A stretch of DNA of 64,000 nt from Actinomycetospora lutea (GCF_028737205.1 NZ_JAQZAL010000026.1:17339-81338); one strand, 5' to 3'. Counted from the stretch's first letter, positions 51,521 to 60,171 are shown. Made by a program: numbers and translations. The notes: generated by a model from the letters alone, not told the origin.

Positions 51521-52861
51521 ATGACACGGGTTGCCATCGTCGGTGCCGGACCGAGCGGGCTGGCGCAGCTGCACGCGTTCGAGCAGGCCCGCGCGGCGGG
51601 CGCCGACGTCCCGGAGCTGGTCTGCTTCGAGAAGCAGAGCGACTGGGGCGGTCTGTGGAACTACACGTGGCGCAGCGGCCTCGACCAGTACGGCAACCCG
51701 TGCCACGGCAGCATGTACCGCTACCTGTGGTCGAACGGGCCCAAGGAGTGCCTCGAGTTCGCCGACTACACCTTCGAGCAGCACTTCGGCACCCCGATCC
51801 CGTCGTTCCCGCCGCGCGAGGTGCTCTTCGACTACATCAAGGGCCGCGCCGAGAACAGCGACGTCCGCCGGCACATCGCCTTCGACACGGCCGTGCGGTG
51901 GATCGAGTACGACGCGACCCGCGACACCTTCGACGTCACCGTCGAGGCGCTCGCCGAGGGTGCCTCGCGGGTGGAGCAGTTCGACTACGTCATCGTCGCG
52001 ACCGGGCACTTCTCGGTGCCCAACCTCCCCGACTTCCCGGGCTTCGACCGCTTCCCGGGGCGCATCATGCACTCCCACGACTTCCGGGACGCCCAGGAGT
52101 TCGCCGGCAAGGACCTGCTCGTCGTGGGCGGGAGCTACTCCGCCGAGGACATCGCGCTGCAGGCGAAGAAGTACGGCGCGAACACCGTCACCATCAGCTA
52201 CCGCTCGCAGGCGATGGGCTTCCCGTGGCCCGACGGGATCTCCGAGGTCCCGCTGCTCACGCGCCTCGAGGGCCGGACCGCGCACTTCAGCGACGGCAGC
52301 TCGCGCGACGTCGACGCGATCATCATGTGCACCGGCTACCAGCACCACTTCCCGTTCGTCGCCTCCGACCTGCGGCTGCGGACGGCGAACGTGCTCTACC
52401 CGCCGGACCTCTACAAGGGCATCTTCTGGATCGACAACCCGAAGATGATGTACCTGAGCATGCAGGACCAGTTCTATACGTTCACCCTCTTCGACGCCGA
52501 GGCCTGGGTGGCGCGCGACTTCGTGCTGGGCCGCGTCGACCTGCCCTCGCGCGAGGAGATGGCCAAGGACGTGGCGGAGTGGCGGGCGCGGGAGGACGCG
52601 CTGCCCGACCCGTTCGCGCAGATCGACTTCCAGGCCGACCACATCGCCGACCTCATGGCCGGCACCGACTACCCCGACTTCGATCTCGACCTCACCCGGG
52701 CCCACTTCAAGAAGTGGGAGCACGACAAGGAGGAGAGCATCATCGGCTACCGCGACCGCGGGTTCTCCTCGCCCTGCACGGGCACGCAGGCCCCGATCCA
52801 CCACACCGCCTGGTGGGAGGCGCACGACGACTCGCTGACGACCTTCCTCGGGAAGGAGTGA
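51521..52861 (+). CDS. tmm: Trimethylamine monooxygenase (flavin-containing monooxygenase)
   Basis: 446 residues, the length of bacterial Tmm. FAD motif VAIVGAGPSGLAQL (residues 4-17), the FMO signature FPGRIMHSHDF (from about 178) and the NADPH motif VVGGSYSAEDIAL (about 201). Long stretches such as ELVCFEKQSDWGGLWNYTWR, GSMYRYLWSNGPKECLEFAD and the end TGTQAPIHHTAWWEA agree closely with remembered Methylocella Tmm. It oxidises trimethylamine to TMAO using NADPH and O2; the next enzyme, Tdm, is encoded 30 bases upstream. Stop overlaps the next GTG by 4 bases. Confidence 0.92.
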   Translation: MTRVAIVGAGPSGLAQLHAFEQARAAGADVPELVCFEKQSDWGGLWNYTWRSGLDQYGNPCHGSMYRYLWSNGPKECLEFADYTFEQHFGTPIPSFPPREVLFDYIKGRAENSDVRRHIAFDTAVRWIEYDATRDTFDVTVEALAEGASRVEQFDYVIVATGHFSVPNLPDFPGFDRFPGRIMHSHDFRDAQEFAGKDLLVVGGSYSAEDIALQAKKYGANTVTISYRSQAMGFPWPDGISEVPLLTRLEGRTAHFSDGSSRDVDAIIMCTGYQHHFPFVASDLRLRTANVLYPPDLYKGIFWIDNPKMMYLSMQDQFYTFTLFDAEAWVARDFVLGRVDLPSREEMAKDVAEWRAREDALPDPFAQIDFQADHIADLMAGTDYPDFDLDLTRAHFKKWEHDKEESIIGYRDRGFSSPCTGTQAPIHHTAWWEAHDDSLTTFLGKE

Positions 52862-53283
52862 GCACCGGGCGGTGTCTGTGCGGGTCGGTCACCTACGACG
52901 TGGCCGGCCCGCTGCGACAGGTGATCATCTGCCACTGCGCCGACTGCCGGCGCTGGCACGGTCGCGGGGCGGCGATGACGTGCGCCCTGCGCGACCGCGT
53001 GACGATCCGGGGCGGGGAGTCGCTGCGGTGGTTCGCCGTGGACGCCGGGCCCGAGCGGGGCTTCTGCACGCGGTGCGGGTCGAGCATGTTCTGGGTCGCG
53101 CCGGGCCGCCCGACGATCAGCATCCCGGCCGGCACCCTCGACGACCCGCGCGGGCTGCGGGCGATCGCCCACATCTTCTGCACCGACGAGCAGCACTACG
53201 ACCACGACCACCCCGACGGCGTCACGCGCTTCCCCGCGGGCCCGTCGCCGGACGTCGCGGCTCCCCCCGGCGTCTCCCCGTGA
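52858..53283 (+). CDS. GFA/CENP-V family zinc protein coupled to tmm
   Basis: 141 residues. Zinc cysteines: G-R-C-L-C-G-S-V, C-H-C-A-D-C-R-R-W-H-G and F-C-T-R-C-G-S-S. The family is named for glutathione-dependent formaldehyde-activating enzyme, though that activity is disputed and actinomycetes use mycothiol. Tdm releases formaldehyde, so a formaldehyde-handling role is tempting, and the 4-base GTGA overlap with tmm ties it to the pathway. Start GTG 52858. Confidence 0.88.
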   Translation: MSTGRCLCGSVTYDVAGPLRQVIICHCADCRRWHGRGAAMTCALRDRVTIRGGESLRWFAVDAGPERGFCTRCGSSMFWVAPGRPTISIPAGTLDDPRGLRAIAHIFCTDEQHYDHDHPDGVTRFPAGPSPDVAAPPGVSP

Positions 53284-53312
53284 CGGGGGAGTCGGGGCGG
53301 CGCCGCGCGACC

Positions 53313-53318
53313 TAGCGT
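53313..53318 (+). promoter_or_regulatory. Possible -10 box for the aminotransferase gene
   Basis: TAGCGT, 37 bases ahead of the start, fits the loose TAnnnT actinomycete -10 pattern. The wider string GACCTAGCGT is shared with the region upstream of the amidotransferase at 32499. No -35 box stands out. Confidence 0.35.
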
Positions 53319-53354
53319 CGTGGTGCACCACGCCGCCCGTCAGGAGGTCCGGCC

Positions 53355-54575
53355 GTGAAGATCGGTACGACGCACCTGTTCGTCCCCGGCCCCACCACCG
53401 TGCCCGAGGTGGTCCGGCGGGCGATGAACGTCCCGATGGAGGACCACCGGGCGCCCGACTTCCCGGACTTCGTCCTCGAGCTCCTCGGTGACCTCAAGCG
53501 TGTGTTCCGGCTGCGCGAGGGCCGCGTGCTGCTCTACCCCGGTTCCGGGACCGGGGCGTGGGAGGCGGCGATCAGCAACTGCCTCTCCCGCGGCGACCGG
53601 GTCCTGATGTCGCGGCACGGCCACTTCTCCACGCTGTGGGCGGACATGGCGCAGCGGCTCGGTCTGGACGTCGTGTGCCACGACGTCGAGTGGGGCGAGG
53701 GTGTCCCCGTCGAGGCCTACGAGCGTGCGCTGCGGGCCGACCCGACCATCAAGGCCGTCTTCGTCACCCACAACGAGACCGCCACGGGCGTGACCAGCGA
53801 CGTCCGCGCCGTGCGGCGCGCGATGGACGCCGCCGGGTCCGACGCCCTGCTCTTCGTCGACGGCGTGTCGTCGATCGCGTCGATCGAGTTCCGCCAGGAC
53901 GACTGGGGGGTGGACGTCGCGGTCGCCGGGAGCCAGAAGGGGTTCATGCTCCCGGCGGGCCTCGCGATACTCGGCCTGAGCGAGAAGGCGCTGGCCGCCG
54001 CCGAGACCACCACGACGGAGCGCTGCTACTTCGCGTTCCGCGACATGATCGCGGCGAACGACGTCGGCTACTTCCCCTACACCCCGCCGACCTCCCTGCT
54101 GCACGGGCTGCGGGCCTCGCTCGACCGGCTCCTCGACGAGGGCATGGACGAGGTCGCCGCGCGCCACCACCGGCTGGGGGAGGGCGTCCGGCAGGGCGTC
54201 AAGGCGTGGGGCCTGGACCTGTGTGCGGTGTCGCCGCGCTGGTACTCGGACACCGTGACCGCGGTGCGGGTGCCGGACGGGGTCGACGGGGCCGCGGTGT
54301 GCCGCATCGCCTACCACCGCTACCGGACGTCCTTCGGCGGCGGTCTGGGCCGGGTGGCCGGCAAGGTGTTCCGCATCGGGCACCTCGGCGACGTCAACGA
54401 GGTCTCCTGCCTGACCGCGCTCGCCGGGGCGGAGATGGCGCTGCTCGACGCGGGCGTATCCCTCCGGGCCGGGGCCGGCGTCGCGGCGGCCCAGCAGTAC
54501 TACCGCCAGGCGCTCGCCGCCGAGGAGACCGTCGCCGGGCCGTGGGCGGGGGCGCGGCTGACCGCGGTGCGCTGA
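53355..54575 (+). CDS. sgaA: Serine-glyoxylate aminotransferase-type class V aminotransferase
   Basis: 406 residues. PLP lysine in AGSQKG (about residue 196), HNETATGVTSDV, LLFVDGVSSIAS, VGYFPYTPPTSLLHGLRASL and VAGKVFRIGHLGDVNE. The opening HLFVPGPTTVP and these blocks agree with the SgaA enzyme of methylotrophs, which turns glyoxylate and serine into glycine and hydroxypyruvate in the serine cycle. Alanine or other amino donors cannot be excluded. Its own promoter is likely. Follows the TMA operon by 71 bases. Confidence 0.87.
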   Translation: MKIGTTHLFVPGPTTVPEVVRRAMNVPMEDHRAPDFPDFVLELLGDLKRVFRLREGRVLLYPGSGTGAWEAAISNCLSRGDRVLMSRHGHFSTLWADMAQRLGLDVVCHDVEWGEGVPVEAYERALRADPTIKAVFVTHNETATGVTSDVRAVRRAMDAAGSDALLFVDGVSSIASIEFRQDDWGVDVAVAGSQKGFMLPAGLAILGLSEKALAAAETTTTERCYFAFRDMIAANDVGYFPYTPPTSLLHGLRASLDRLLDEGMDEVAARHHRLGEGVRQGVKAWGLDLCAVSPRWYSDTVTAVRVPDGVDGAAVCRIAYHRYRTSFGGGLGRVAGKVFRIGHLGDVNEVSCLTALAGAEMALLDAGVSLRAGAGVAAAQQYYRQALAAEETVAGPWAGARLTAVR

Positions 54576-54591
54576 TCCTGGGAGGCAGCCC

Positions 54592-55341
54592 TCAGAAGGC
54601 CGAGGCGACCGTGCGGGCGTGCTCGCGCAGCGTCCCGGCCAGCACCTCGGCGCGCTGCTCGTCGAGCCGGCCGCGCGGGCCCTGGACGCCGAGGATCGCG
54701 ATGAGGTCGCCGTCGCGGTCGAGCACCGGGACGGCCACCCCGACGAGGTCGGGCTCGCGCTCGGCCCGCGAGACACCCCAGCCGCGCTCCCGGATCGTGG
54801 CGATCTCGCGCTCGAGCACGCCGCGGTCGGTGATGGTGTGCTCGGTGAAGCGCGTCAGCTCGTCGGGCGCCCGCCCGCCGTGGGCGAGGAAGACCTTCCC
54901 GACGGCGGTCGCGTGCCGCACGCTGTTGCGCCCGATCTCGGCGACGCTGCGCACCGATTGCGGGCTCTGCACGAAGTCGAGGGTCATGACGTCGTGCTCG
55001 CCGGGCACCGAGAGCGTGGCGGTCTCGCCGCTGACGGCCACGAGGTCCTCCAGCGAGGGGCGCGCGATCCGGCGGATGTCGAGCGTCTCCCGGGCCGCGC
55101 CGGCCAGCTGCAGGATGCGGATCCCCAGGCCGTAGCGCCCGCTGGCCTGGTGGTGCTGGACGAGCCCGGGGACGACGAGGGTCGCGAGCAGGCGCGACAC
55201 GGTGCTCGCGTTGATCCCCGTCCGCCGCGCGATCTCGTTCGTGCCGAGCTCCTCGCCGGCCGCCGCGAGCACGTCCAGGACGGCGATCGCCTTCTGGACG
55301 GACTCGACCTGCCGATCTGCTGGTCTCCCGGTGCGGGCCAT
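54592..55341 (-). CDS. IclR-family transcriptional regulator
   Basis: 249 residues. N-terminal winged helix (NEIARRTGINASTVSRLLAT) and C-terminal effector domain (HATAVGKVFLAHGG, GVSRAEREPDLVGVAVPV). ATG at 55339-55341 is chosen because the IclR domain starts there. Divergent from the FAD oxidoreductase gene. The gap holds a perfect palindrome and motif copy D, which ends only 10 bases from this start codon, so autoregulation is likely. Confidence 0.9.
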   Translation of the reverse strand: MARTGRPADRQVESVQKAIAVLDVLAAAGEELGTNEIARRTGINASTVSRLLATLVVPGLVQHHQASGRYGLGIRILQLAGAARETLDIRRIARPSLEDLVAVSGETATLSVPGEHDVMTLDFVQSPQSVRSVAEIGRNSVRHATAVGKVFLAHGGRAPDELTRFTEHTITDRGVLEREIATIRERGWGVSRAEREPDLVGVAVPVLDRDGDLIAILGVQGPRGRLDEQRAEVLAGTLREHARTVASAF

Positions 55342-55429
55342 GTTAATTTCGTCTCCCAGGGTGAAACGGCATTGCCCTGAGGGCAATAGCCGACGCGACG
55401 ACGATAAACCGTCGGAACGGGTGAGAAGC
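55342..55429. promoter_or_regulatory. IclR / FAD-oxidase divergent region with motif copy D and a perfect palindrome
   Basis: Copy D on the minus strand (55351-55367) reads GTTTCACC, 4 bases, GAGAC, the same core and spacing as copy A. Next to it, ATTGCCCTGAGGGCAAT (55371-55387) is a perfect palindrome with 7-base arms and a 3-base centre. Two different protein sites seem to share 37 bases. The palindrome is the best IclR operator candidate. Confidence 0.65.
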
Positions 55430-56764
55430 ATGGTCCCCTCGGACATCCGGTACCTGATCATCGGCGCGGGCATCCACGGGCTGTCCACCGCCTGGCACCT
55501 CGCCACCGAGCTGCGAGAACGCGGTCTCGGGGACGGCAGCGAGGTCCTGGTGATCGACAAGACCGCCGTCGGGGCCGGCGCGTCGGGCGTCGCGTGCGGC
55601 GTGATCCGCAACAACTACTTCCAGCCGGCGATGCGCAAGCTCATGGCGCACTCGGTCGACGTGTGGGAGTCCGACCCGGAGGCCTTCTCGTACCACGGGG
55701 TCGGCTACGTCCAGGCCGCGCCGGAGGCCATGCACGCCGACGTCGTGCAGATCCACGCCGAGCAGCAGGCGATCGGCTACGACTCCCAGCTCGTCGAGGG
55801 TGTCGACGCCTGCCACGAGTACATGCGCGAGATGTTCTCGGACTGGCAGGCCCCGGGCATCTCGGTGATCCTCCACGAGAAGCGCGGAGGCTACGCCAAC
55901 AACGTCGCCTCGCTGCGCGGGCTCGAGGAGAAGGTGCGCGCCGCCGGCGCCTCGATCGTCACCGGCGTGACGGTCACCGGCCTGCAGTTCGCCGACGGGC
56001 GGGTCAGCGCCGTCGAGACCGACGCCGGCACGATCCACTGCGAGCACCTCGTGGCCGCGGTCGGGCCCTGGATCCGGGATCTCTGGTCGATGCTCGAGCT
56101 GCCGTCGACGATCACGGTGCGGATGCCCGACGGGCGGATGGTGCCCGAGGTGCCGATGTGGACCTACTGGGCGCTGCAGGAGGGCATCCTCGGCATCGAC
56201 CCGCAGGAGTTCATGGACAACCGCGGCGAGTTCCCGCCGGTCATCCACGTCGACTCCGACGCGCCGCTCCACGACGACGTCGACGGCGAGCTGATCACCG
56301 ACCAGATCTGGGGCATCTACTACAAGCCCGACTTCCACTTCGGCGGCGTGCAGGGCGGGGCGTCCCCCGAGCGGGTCGGGCGCCCGGCGGACACCGTGGC
56401 CGTCGACCCGTACGGCACCGCGAGCCCCGAGTTCGTCGTCGGCGAGGACTTCGTGCGCATGTGGACCTCCGCGCTCGCGGTGTGCCACAAGCGCTTCGAG
56501 GGCCGCCGCGACGTCTACCGCAAGGAGCCCTCGGGCGGGCTCGGCGCGTTCACCCCGGACAGTTTCCCGGTCTTCGATTCCTTCCGCGGGAACGCCTACG
56601 TCATCGCGGACTCGAACCACGGGTACAAGATGATCGGTGTGGGCGCGCTGGTGGCCAAGGAGCTGCTCGGCGAGCCGCAGGACCTGTTGGAGCCCTTCCG
56701 GTTCGGTCGCTACGAGGCGGGCGAGCTCCACCCGACGAGCCACTCGCCGTTCCCCTGGAGCTGA
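55430..56764 (+). CDS. SoxB/DadA-type FAD-dependent amine oxidoreductase
   Basis: 444 residues. FAD motif YLIIGAGIHGLSTAWHLA near the start, then VIDKTAVGAGASGVACGVIR with the R-N-N-Y-F stretch seen in the four-subunit SoxB, and late DSNHGYKMIGVGALVAKELL. It lacks a folate domain, so any methyl group would leave as formaldehyde. Substrate unknown; a methylated amine or amino acid is likely by context (IclR upstream, PurU 2 bases downstream). ATG 55430 is chosen; GTG 55421 would add three residues. Confidence 0.82.
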   Translation: MVPSDIRYLIIGAGIHGLSTAWHLATELRERGLGDGSEVLVIDKTAVGAGASGVACGVIRNNYFQPAMRKLMAHSVDVWESDPEAFSYHGVGYVQAAPEAMHADVVQIHAEQQAIGYDSQLVEGVDACHEYMREMFSDWQAPGISVILHEKRGGYANNVASLRGLEEKVRAAGASIVTGVTVTGLQFADGRVSAVETDAGTIHCEHLVAAVGPWIRDLWSMLELPSTITVRMPDGRMVPEVPMWTYWALQEGILGIDPQEFMDNRGEFPPVIHVDSDAPLHDDVDGELITDQIWGIYYKPDFHFGGVQGGASPERVGRPADTVAVDPYGTASPEFVVGEDFVRMWTSALAVCHKRFEGRRDVYRKEPSGGLGAFTPDSFPVFDSFRGNAYVIADSNHGYKMIGVGALVAKELLGEPQDLLEPFRFGRYEAGELHPTSHSPFPWS

Positions 56765-56766
56765 CC

Positions 56767-57639
56767 ATGGACGCCTCCCTGCCGGACCCCGACGTCGGCC
56801 GGCTGCTGGTCTCCTGCGAGGACGGGCCCGGCATCGTGGCGGCGATCAGCGGGTTCCTCCACGCGCGCGGGGCCAACATCGTCCAGTCCGACCAGCAGAC
56901 CACCGACCCGGCCGGCGGGCGGTTCTTCCTGCGCATCGTGTTCCGGGTGCCGGAGCTCCCGCTGTGGCTCGGCGCGCTGGAGGAGGAGTTCGCGGCCGAG
57001 GTCGCGGAGCGCTTCGGGATGTCGTTCCGGATGCGCGCCGCGTCGGTGCCGACGCGCGTCGCGCTGTTCGTGTCGCGCTACGACCACTGCCTGCTGGACC
57101 TGCTGTGGCGGTGGCGCCGCGGGGAGCTGCCGATCGACGTCGTGCAGGTGGTCTCCAACCACCCGGACCTCCAGAAGGAGGTCGCGTCGTTCGACGTGCC
57201 CTACGCCCACATCCCGGTCACGAGGGAGACCAAGCCGGAGGCCGAGCGGCAGCAGGCCGAGCTGCTCGCCGGTCGGGTCGACCTGGTGGTGCTGGCGCGC
57301 TACATGCAGGTGCTCACGGGCGGGTTCCTCGAGCGGATCGGCGTGCCCGCGATCAACATCCACCACTCGTTCCTCCCCGCGTTCGCCGGCGCCGGACCCT
57401 ACGAGCAGGCGAAGACGCGCGGGGTGAAGCTGGTGGGGGCCACGGCGCACTACGTCACCGAGGACCTCGACGAGGGCCCGATCATCGAGCAGGACGTCGC
57501 CCGCATCTCGCACCGCGACCGGGTCGCCGACATCACCCGCCGCGGCGCCGACGTGGAACGCACCGTCCTGGCCCGCGCCGTGAGGTGGCACTGCGAGGAC
57601 CGGGTGCTGCTCGACGGGCACTCGACGATCGTCTTCTGA
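56767..57639 (+). CDS. purU: Formyltetrahydrofolate deformylase
   Basis: 290 residues. N-terminal ACT domain (RLLVSCEDGPGIVAAISGFL, residues 12-31) followed by the formyltransferase-like hydrolase (VALFVSRYDHCLLDLLWRWR, VVSNHPDLQ, LVVLARYMQVL, and IHHSFLPAFAGAGPY with the catalytic His). It splits 10-formyl-tetrahydrofolate to formate and free folate. In methylated-amine users without a reversible formyl ligase step, this ends the folate-linked oxidation of methyl groups. ATG starts 2 bases after the FAD oxidoreductase stop. Confidence 0.92.
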   Translation: MDASLPDPDVGRLLVSCEDGPGIVAAISGFLHARGANIVQSDQQTTDPAGGRFFLRIVFRVPELPLWLGALEEEFAAEVAERFGMSFRMRAASVPTRVALFVSRYDHCLLDLLWRWRRGELPIDVVQVVSNHPDLQKEVASFDVPYAHIPVTRETKPEAERQQAELLAGRVDLVVLARYMQVLTGGFLERIGVPAINIHHSFLPAFAGAGPYEQAKTRGVKLVGATAHYVTEDLDEGPIIEQDVARISHRDRVADITRRGADVERTVLARAVRWHCEDRVLLDGHSTIVF

Positions 57640-57729
57640 TCTGGCTGTGTTCTGACCGACGCCGGTTAGCCGAACGGCCAGTCGATCCATGGCCGCCCGG
57701 CCACCGCCGTCCCTGCTTCACTCACGACC

Positions 57730-60051
57730 GTGGCTGACGCGACCCGCACCTCGCACGTGCTGCCGGGCCTCACCGGGCCGGCGGAGATCCTCGTCGACCG
57801 GTGGGGCGTGCCGCACATCTACGCGGCCAGCACCTACGACGCGTTCCGCGTGCAGGGCTTCAACGCCGCCCGCGACCGCCTGTGGCAGATCGACTTCTGG
57901 CGGCGCCGCGGCCTCGGCCGGCTCGCCGAGGTGTTCGGCGCCGAGCACGCCGAGCGCGACCGCGCGGCGCGGCTGTTCCTCTACCGCGGCGACATGCGCG
58001 CCGAGTGGCTCGCCTACGGCTCGGACACCAAGCGCGCCTCCACCGCGTTCGTCGAGGGCGTCAACGCCTTCGTCGCGCTGACGCGCGAGGACCCCGACCT
58101 GCTGCCCGCGGAGTTCCGGGCGCTGGGCTACGAGCCGGCGTTCTGGGACCCCGAGGACGTGGCGCGCATCCGCAGCCACGGCCTGTTCTACAACGTCCGC
58201 GACGAGGTGGCCCGGGCCCGGACGCTGCGCGACCTGCCCGCCGAGGTCGAGGAGCTGCGCCGCCGCCGGGAGCCCGCGCGCCCGCTCGAGGTCCCCGAGG
58301 GCCTCGACCTCGCCGCCATCCCCGACGACGTGCTGCGCGTGTACGACCTCGCCACCTCCGCGCCGGTGTTCGGGCCGCCCACGGAGACCGACCCGCAGGG
58401 GGACGTCCTGCCCGAGGGTAGCAACAACTGGGTGCTCGCCGGGTCGCGCACGCGCTCGGGCCGCCCGCTGCTGGCCAATGACCCGCACCGCGCGGCCGCG
58501 GCCCTGCCCGGCCTGCGCTACATCGCGCACCTGTCCGCGCCCGGCTTCGACGTCATCGGCGGCGGCGAGCCCGCGCTGCCCGGTATCTCCATCGGGCACA
58601 ACGGCCGCATCGCGTTCGGCCTGACGATCTTCGCGATCGACCAGGAGGACCTCTACGTCTACGAGACCGACCCCGACGACCCCACCCGCTACCGCTACGA
58701 CGGCGGCTGGGAGTCGATGCGCCGGCTCGAGGAGACGATCGCGGTCCGCGACGGCGACCCGGTGACCGCCGAGCTGCTGTTCACCCGCCACGGACCCGTG
58801 ATCCACCAGGACGCCGGGCGCGCCTACGCGGTGCGGGCGGCCTGGCTCGAGCCGGGGATGGCGCCCTACCTCGGCTCCATGGACTACATGCGCGCGCAGA
58901 ACTGGGACCAGTTCGCCGCCGCCATGAACCGCTGGGGCGCGCCGCCGGAGAACCAGGTCTACGCCGACCCCTCGGGCACGATCGCCTGGCAGACCGGCGG
59001 GCTCACCCCGATCCGCCCCAACTGGGACGGGACGCTGCCGGTGCCCGGCGACGGGCGCTACGAGTGGGCCGGGTTCTACGACGCCGACCAGCTGCCCGGC
59101 ATCGTCGACCCGCCCCAGGGCTTCCTGGCCACGGCCAACGAGTGCAACCTGCCCGACGACTTCCCGCGCGACCGCCACATCACCTACGACTGGTACGCCC
59201 CGTCGCGCCGGAACCGGCTCGACGAGGTGCTCGCCGAGGTCACCGACGCGACGCCGGAGAGCATGGTCGCGCTGCAGAGCGACTTCCTGTCGGTGCCGGC
59301 CCGACGCATCCTCGAGCGCGTCCGCGGGGTGAGCGCCGGCGCAGACGTGGACGGCCTCGACCTGCTGCTGGGCTGGGACGCGGTGCTCGCGCCCGACTCG
59401 GCGGCCGCCGCCCTGTTCGAGGTGTGGTACCGGCGCCACCTGCGCCCGGCGCTGCTGCGCGACGCCCTGTCGCGGGTGGTCGGGGCGGGGGAGGCGGACG
59501 CCGTCACCGCCCGCATCTCCCCGGCCGAGGACCTGCTCGCCGACGCCCGGGTGGACCTCGACCTGGTGGACGGTCGCCCGGACGACGAGCTGGCGGCGGT
59601 CGTGGCGGCGACGCTGCCCGCCGCGGTCGCCGAGGTCTCCGCGCTGCTCGGGCCCGACCGCGCGGCGTGGGCGTGGGGCTCGCTGCACGTCGCGCACGCC
59701 CACCACCCGCTGCGCCACCGGCTCCCCGGCGTGGCGCCCGAGCGGCTGTCCGCCGGCCCGGCCCCGCGTGGCGGCAGCGGCGACACCGTCGGCAACACCG
59801 CCTACGGCCCGAACTTCGTGCAGAGCGCCGGGGCCACGTTCCGGCTGGTCGTCGACGTCGGGGAGTGGGACGCGTCGCTGGCCATGAACGCCCCCGGCCA
59901 GTCGGGCCGCCTCGACGACCCGCACCTGACCGACCTGTTCGAGCCCTGGAGCCGCGGCGAGGCCTTCCCGCTGCTCTACAGCCGGGCGCGGATCGAGGCC
60001 GAGGCCGAGCACGTCATCAAGCTCACGCCCGAGAAGTCGTCACCGTCCTGA
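57730..60051 (+). CDS. Penicillin-acylase-family Ntn hydrolase
   Basis: 773 residues, the length of unprocessed penicillin or homoserine-lactone acylases. The self-cleavage site and nucleophile are in EGSNNWVLAGSRTRSG, with Ser231 becoming the new N-terminus of the beta chain. Other marks: RDRLWQIDFWRRRGLGRLAE, ANDPHRAAAALPGL, TRHGPVI and G-D-T-V-G-N-T. No clear signal peptide, so it may work inside the cell. It cuts amide bonds of acylated amines; the real substrate is unknown. GTG start at 57730. Confidence 0.88.
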   Translation: MADATRTSHVLPGLTGPAEILVDRWGVPHIYAASTYDAFRVQGFNAARDRLWQIDFWRRRGLGRLAEVFGAEHAERDRAARLFLYRGDMRAEWLAYGSDTKRASTAFVEGVNAFVALTREDPDLLPAEFRALGYEPAFWDPEDVARIRSHGLFYNVRDEVARARTLRDLPAEVEELRRRREPARPLEVPEGLDLAAIPDDVLRVYDLATSAPVFGPPTETDPQGDVLPEGSNNWVLAGSRTRSGRPLLANDPHRAAAALPGLRYIAHLSAPGFDVIGGGEPALPGISIGHNGRIAFGLTIFAIDQEDLYVYETDPDDPTRYRYDGGWESMRRLEETIAVRDGDPVTAELLFTRHGPVIHQDAGRAYAVRAAWLEPGMAPYLGSMDYMRAQNWDQFAAAMNRWGAPPENQVYADPSGTIAWQTGGLTPIRPNWDGTLPVPGDGRYEWAGFYDADQLPGIVDPPQGFLATANECNLPDDFPRDRHITYDWYAPSRRNRLDEVLAEVTDATPESMVALQSDFLSVPARRILERVRGVSAGADVDGLDLLLGWDAVLAPDSAAAALFEVWYRRHLRPALLRDALSRVVGAGEADAVTARISPAEDLLADARVDLDLVDGRPDDELAAVVAATLPAAVAEVSALLGPDRAAWAWGSLHVAHAHHPLRHRLPGVAPERLSAGPAPRGGSGDTVGNTAYGPNFVQSAGATFRLVVDVGEWDASLAMNAPGQSGRLDDPHLTDLFEPWSRGEAFPLLYSRARIEAEAEHVIKLTPEKSSPS

Positions 60052-60064
60052 TCGAGGAGACACC

Positions 60065-60151
60065 GTGGGACACCTGCACCTGCCGCCCGGGAAGAAGATC
60101 GCCGTCAACCTGGGGACGGACTTCGACGCCCAGGCCCTCTGGCTGGGCGCG
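60065..60151 (+). pseudogene. Remnant start of a probable polysaccharide-deacetylase-type gene
   Basis: A GTG at 60065 with GAGGAG just ahead opens a frame reading GKKIAVNLGTDFDAQALWLG. This closely resembles the N-terminus of actinomycete polysaccharide deacetylases (first metal Asp in T-D-F-D). After about residue 29 the frame turns to arginine/threonine-rich nonsense, exactly where coding shifts to the kinase frame (gac at 60151 starts D-R-Y-G-H-G). This is best explained by a deletion that joined a deacetylase start to the body of the kinase gene. Confidence 0.5.
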
Positions 60152-60171
60152 ACCGCTACGGGCACGGCGCG

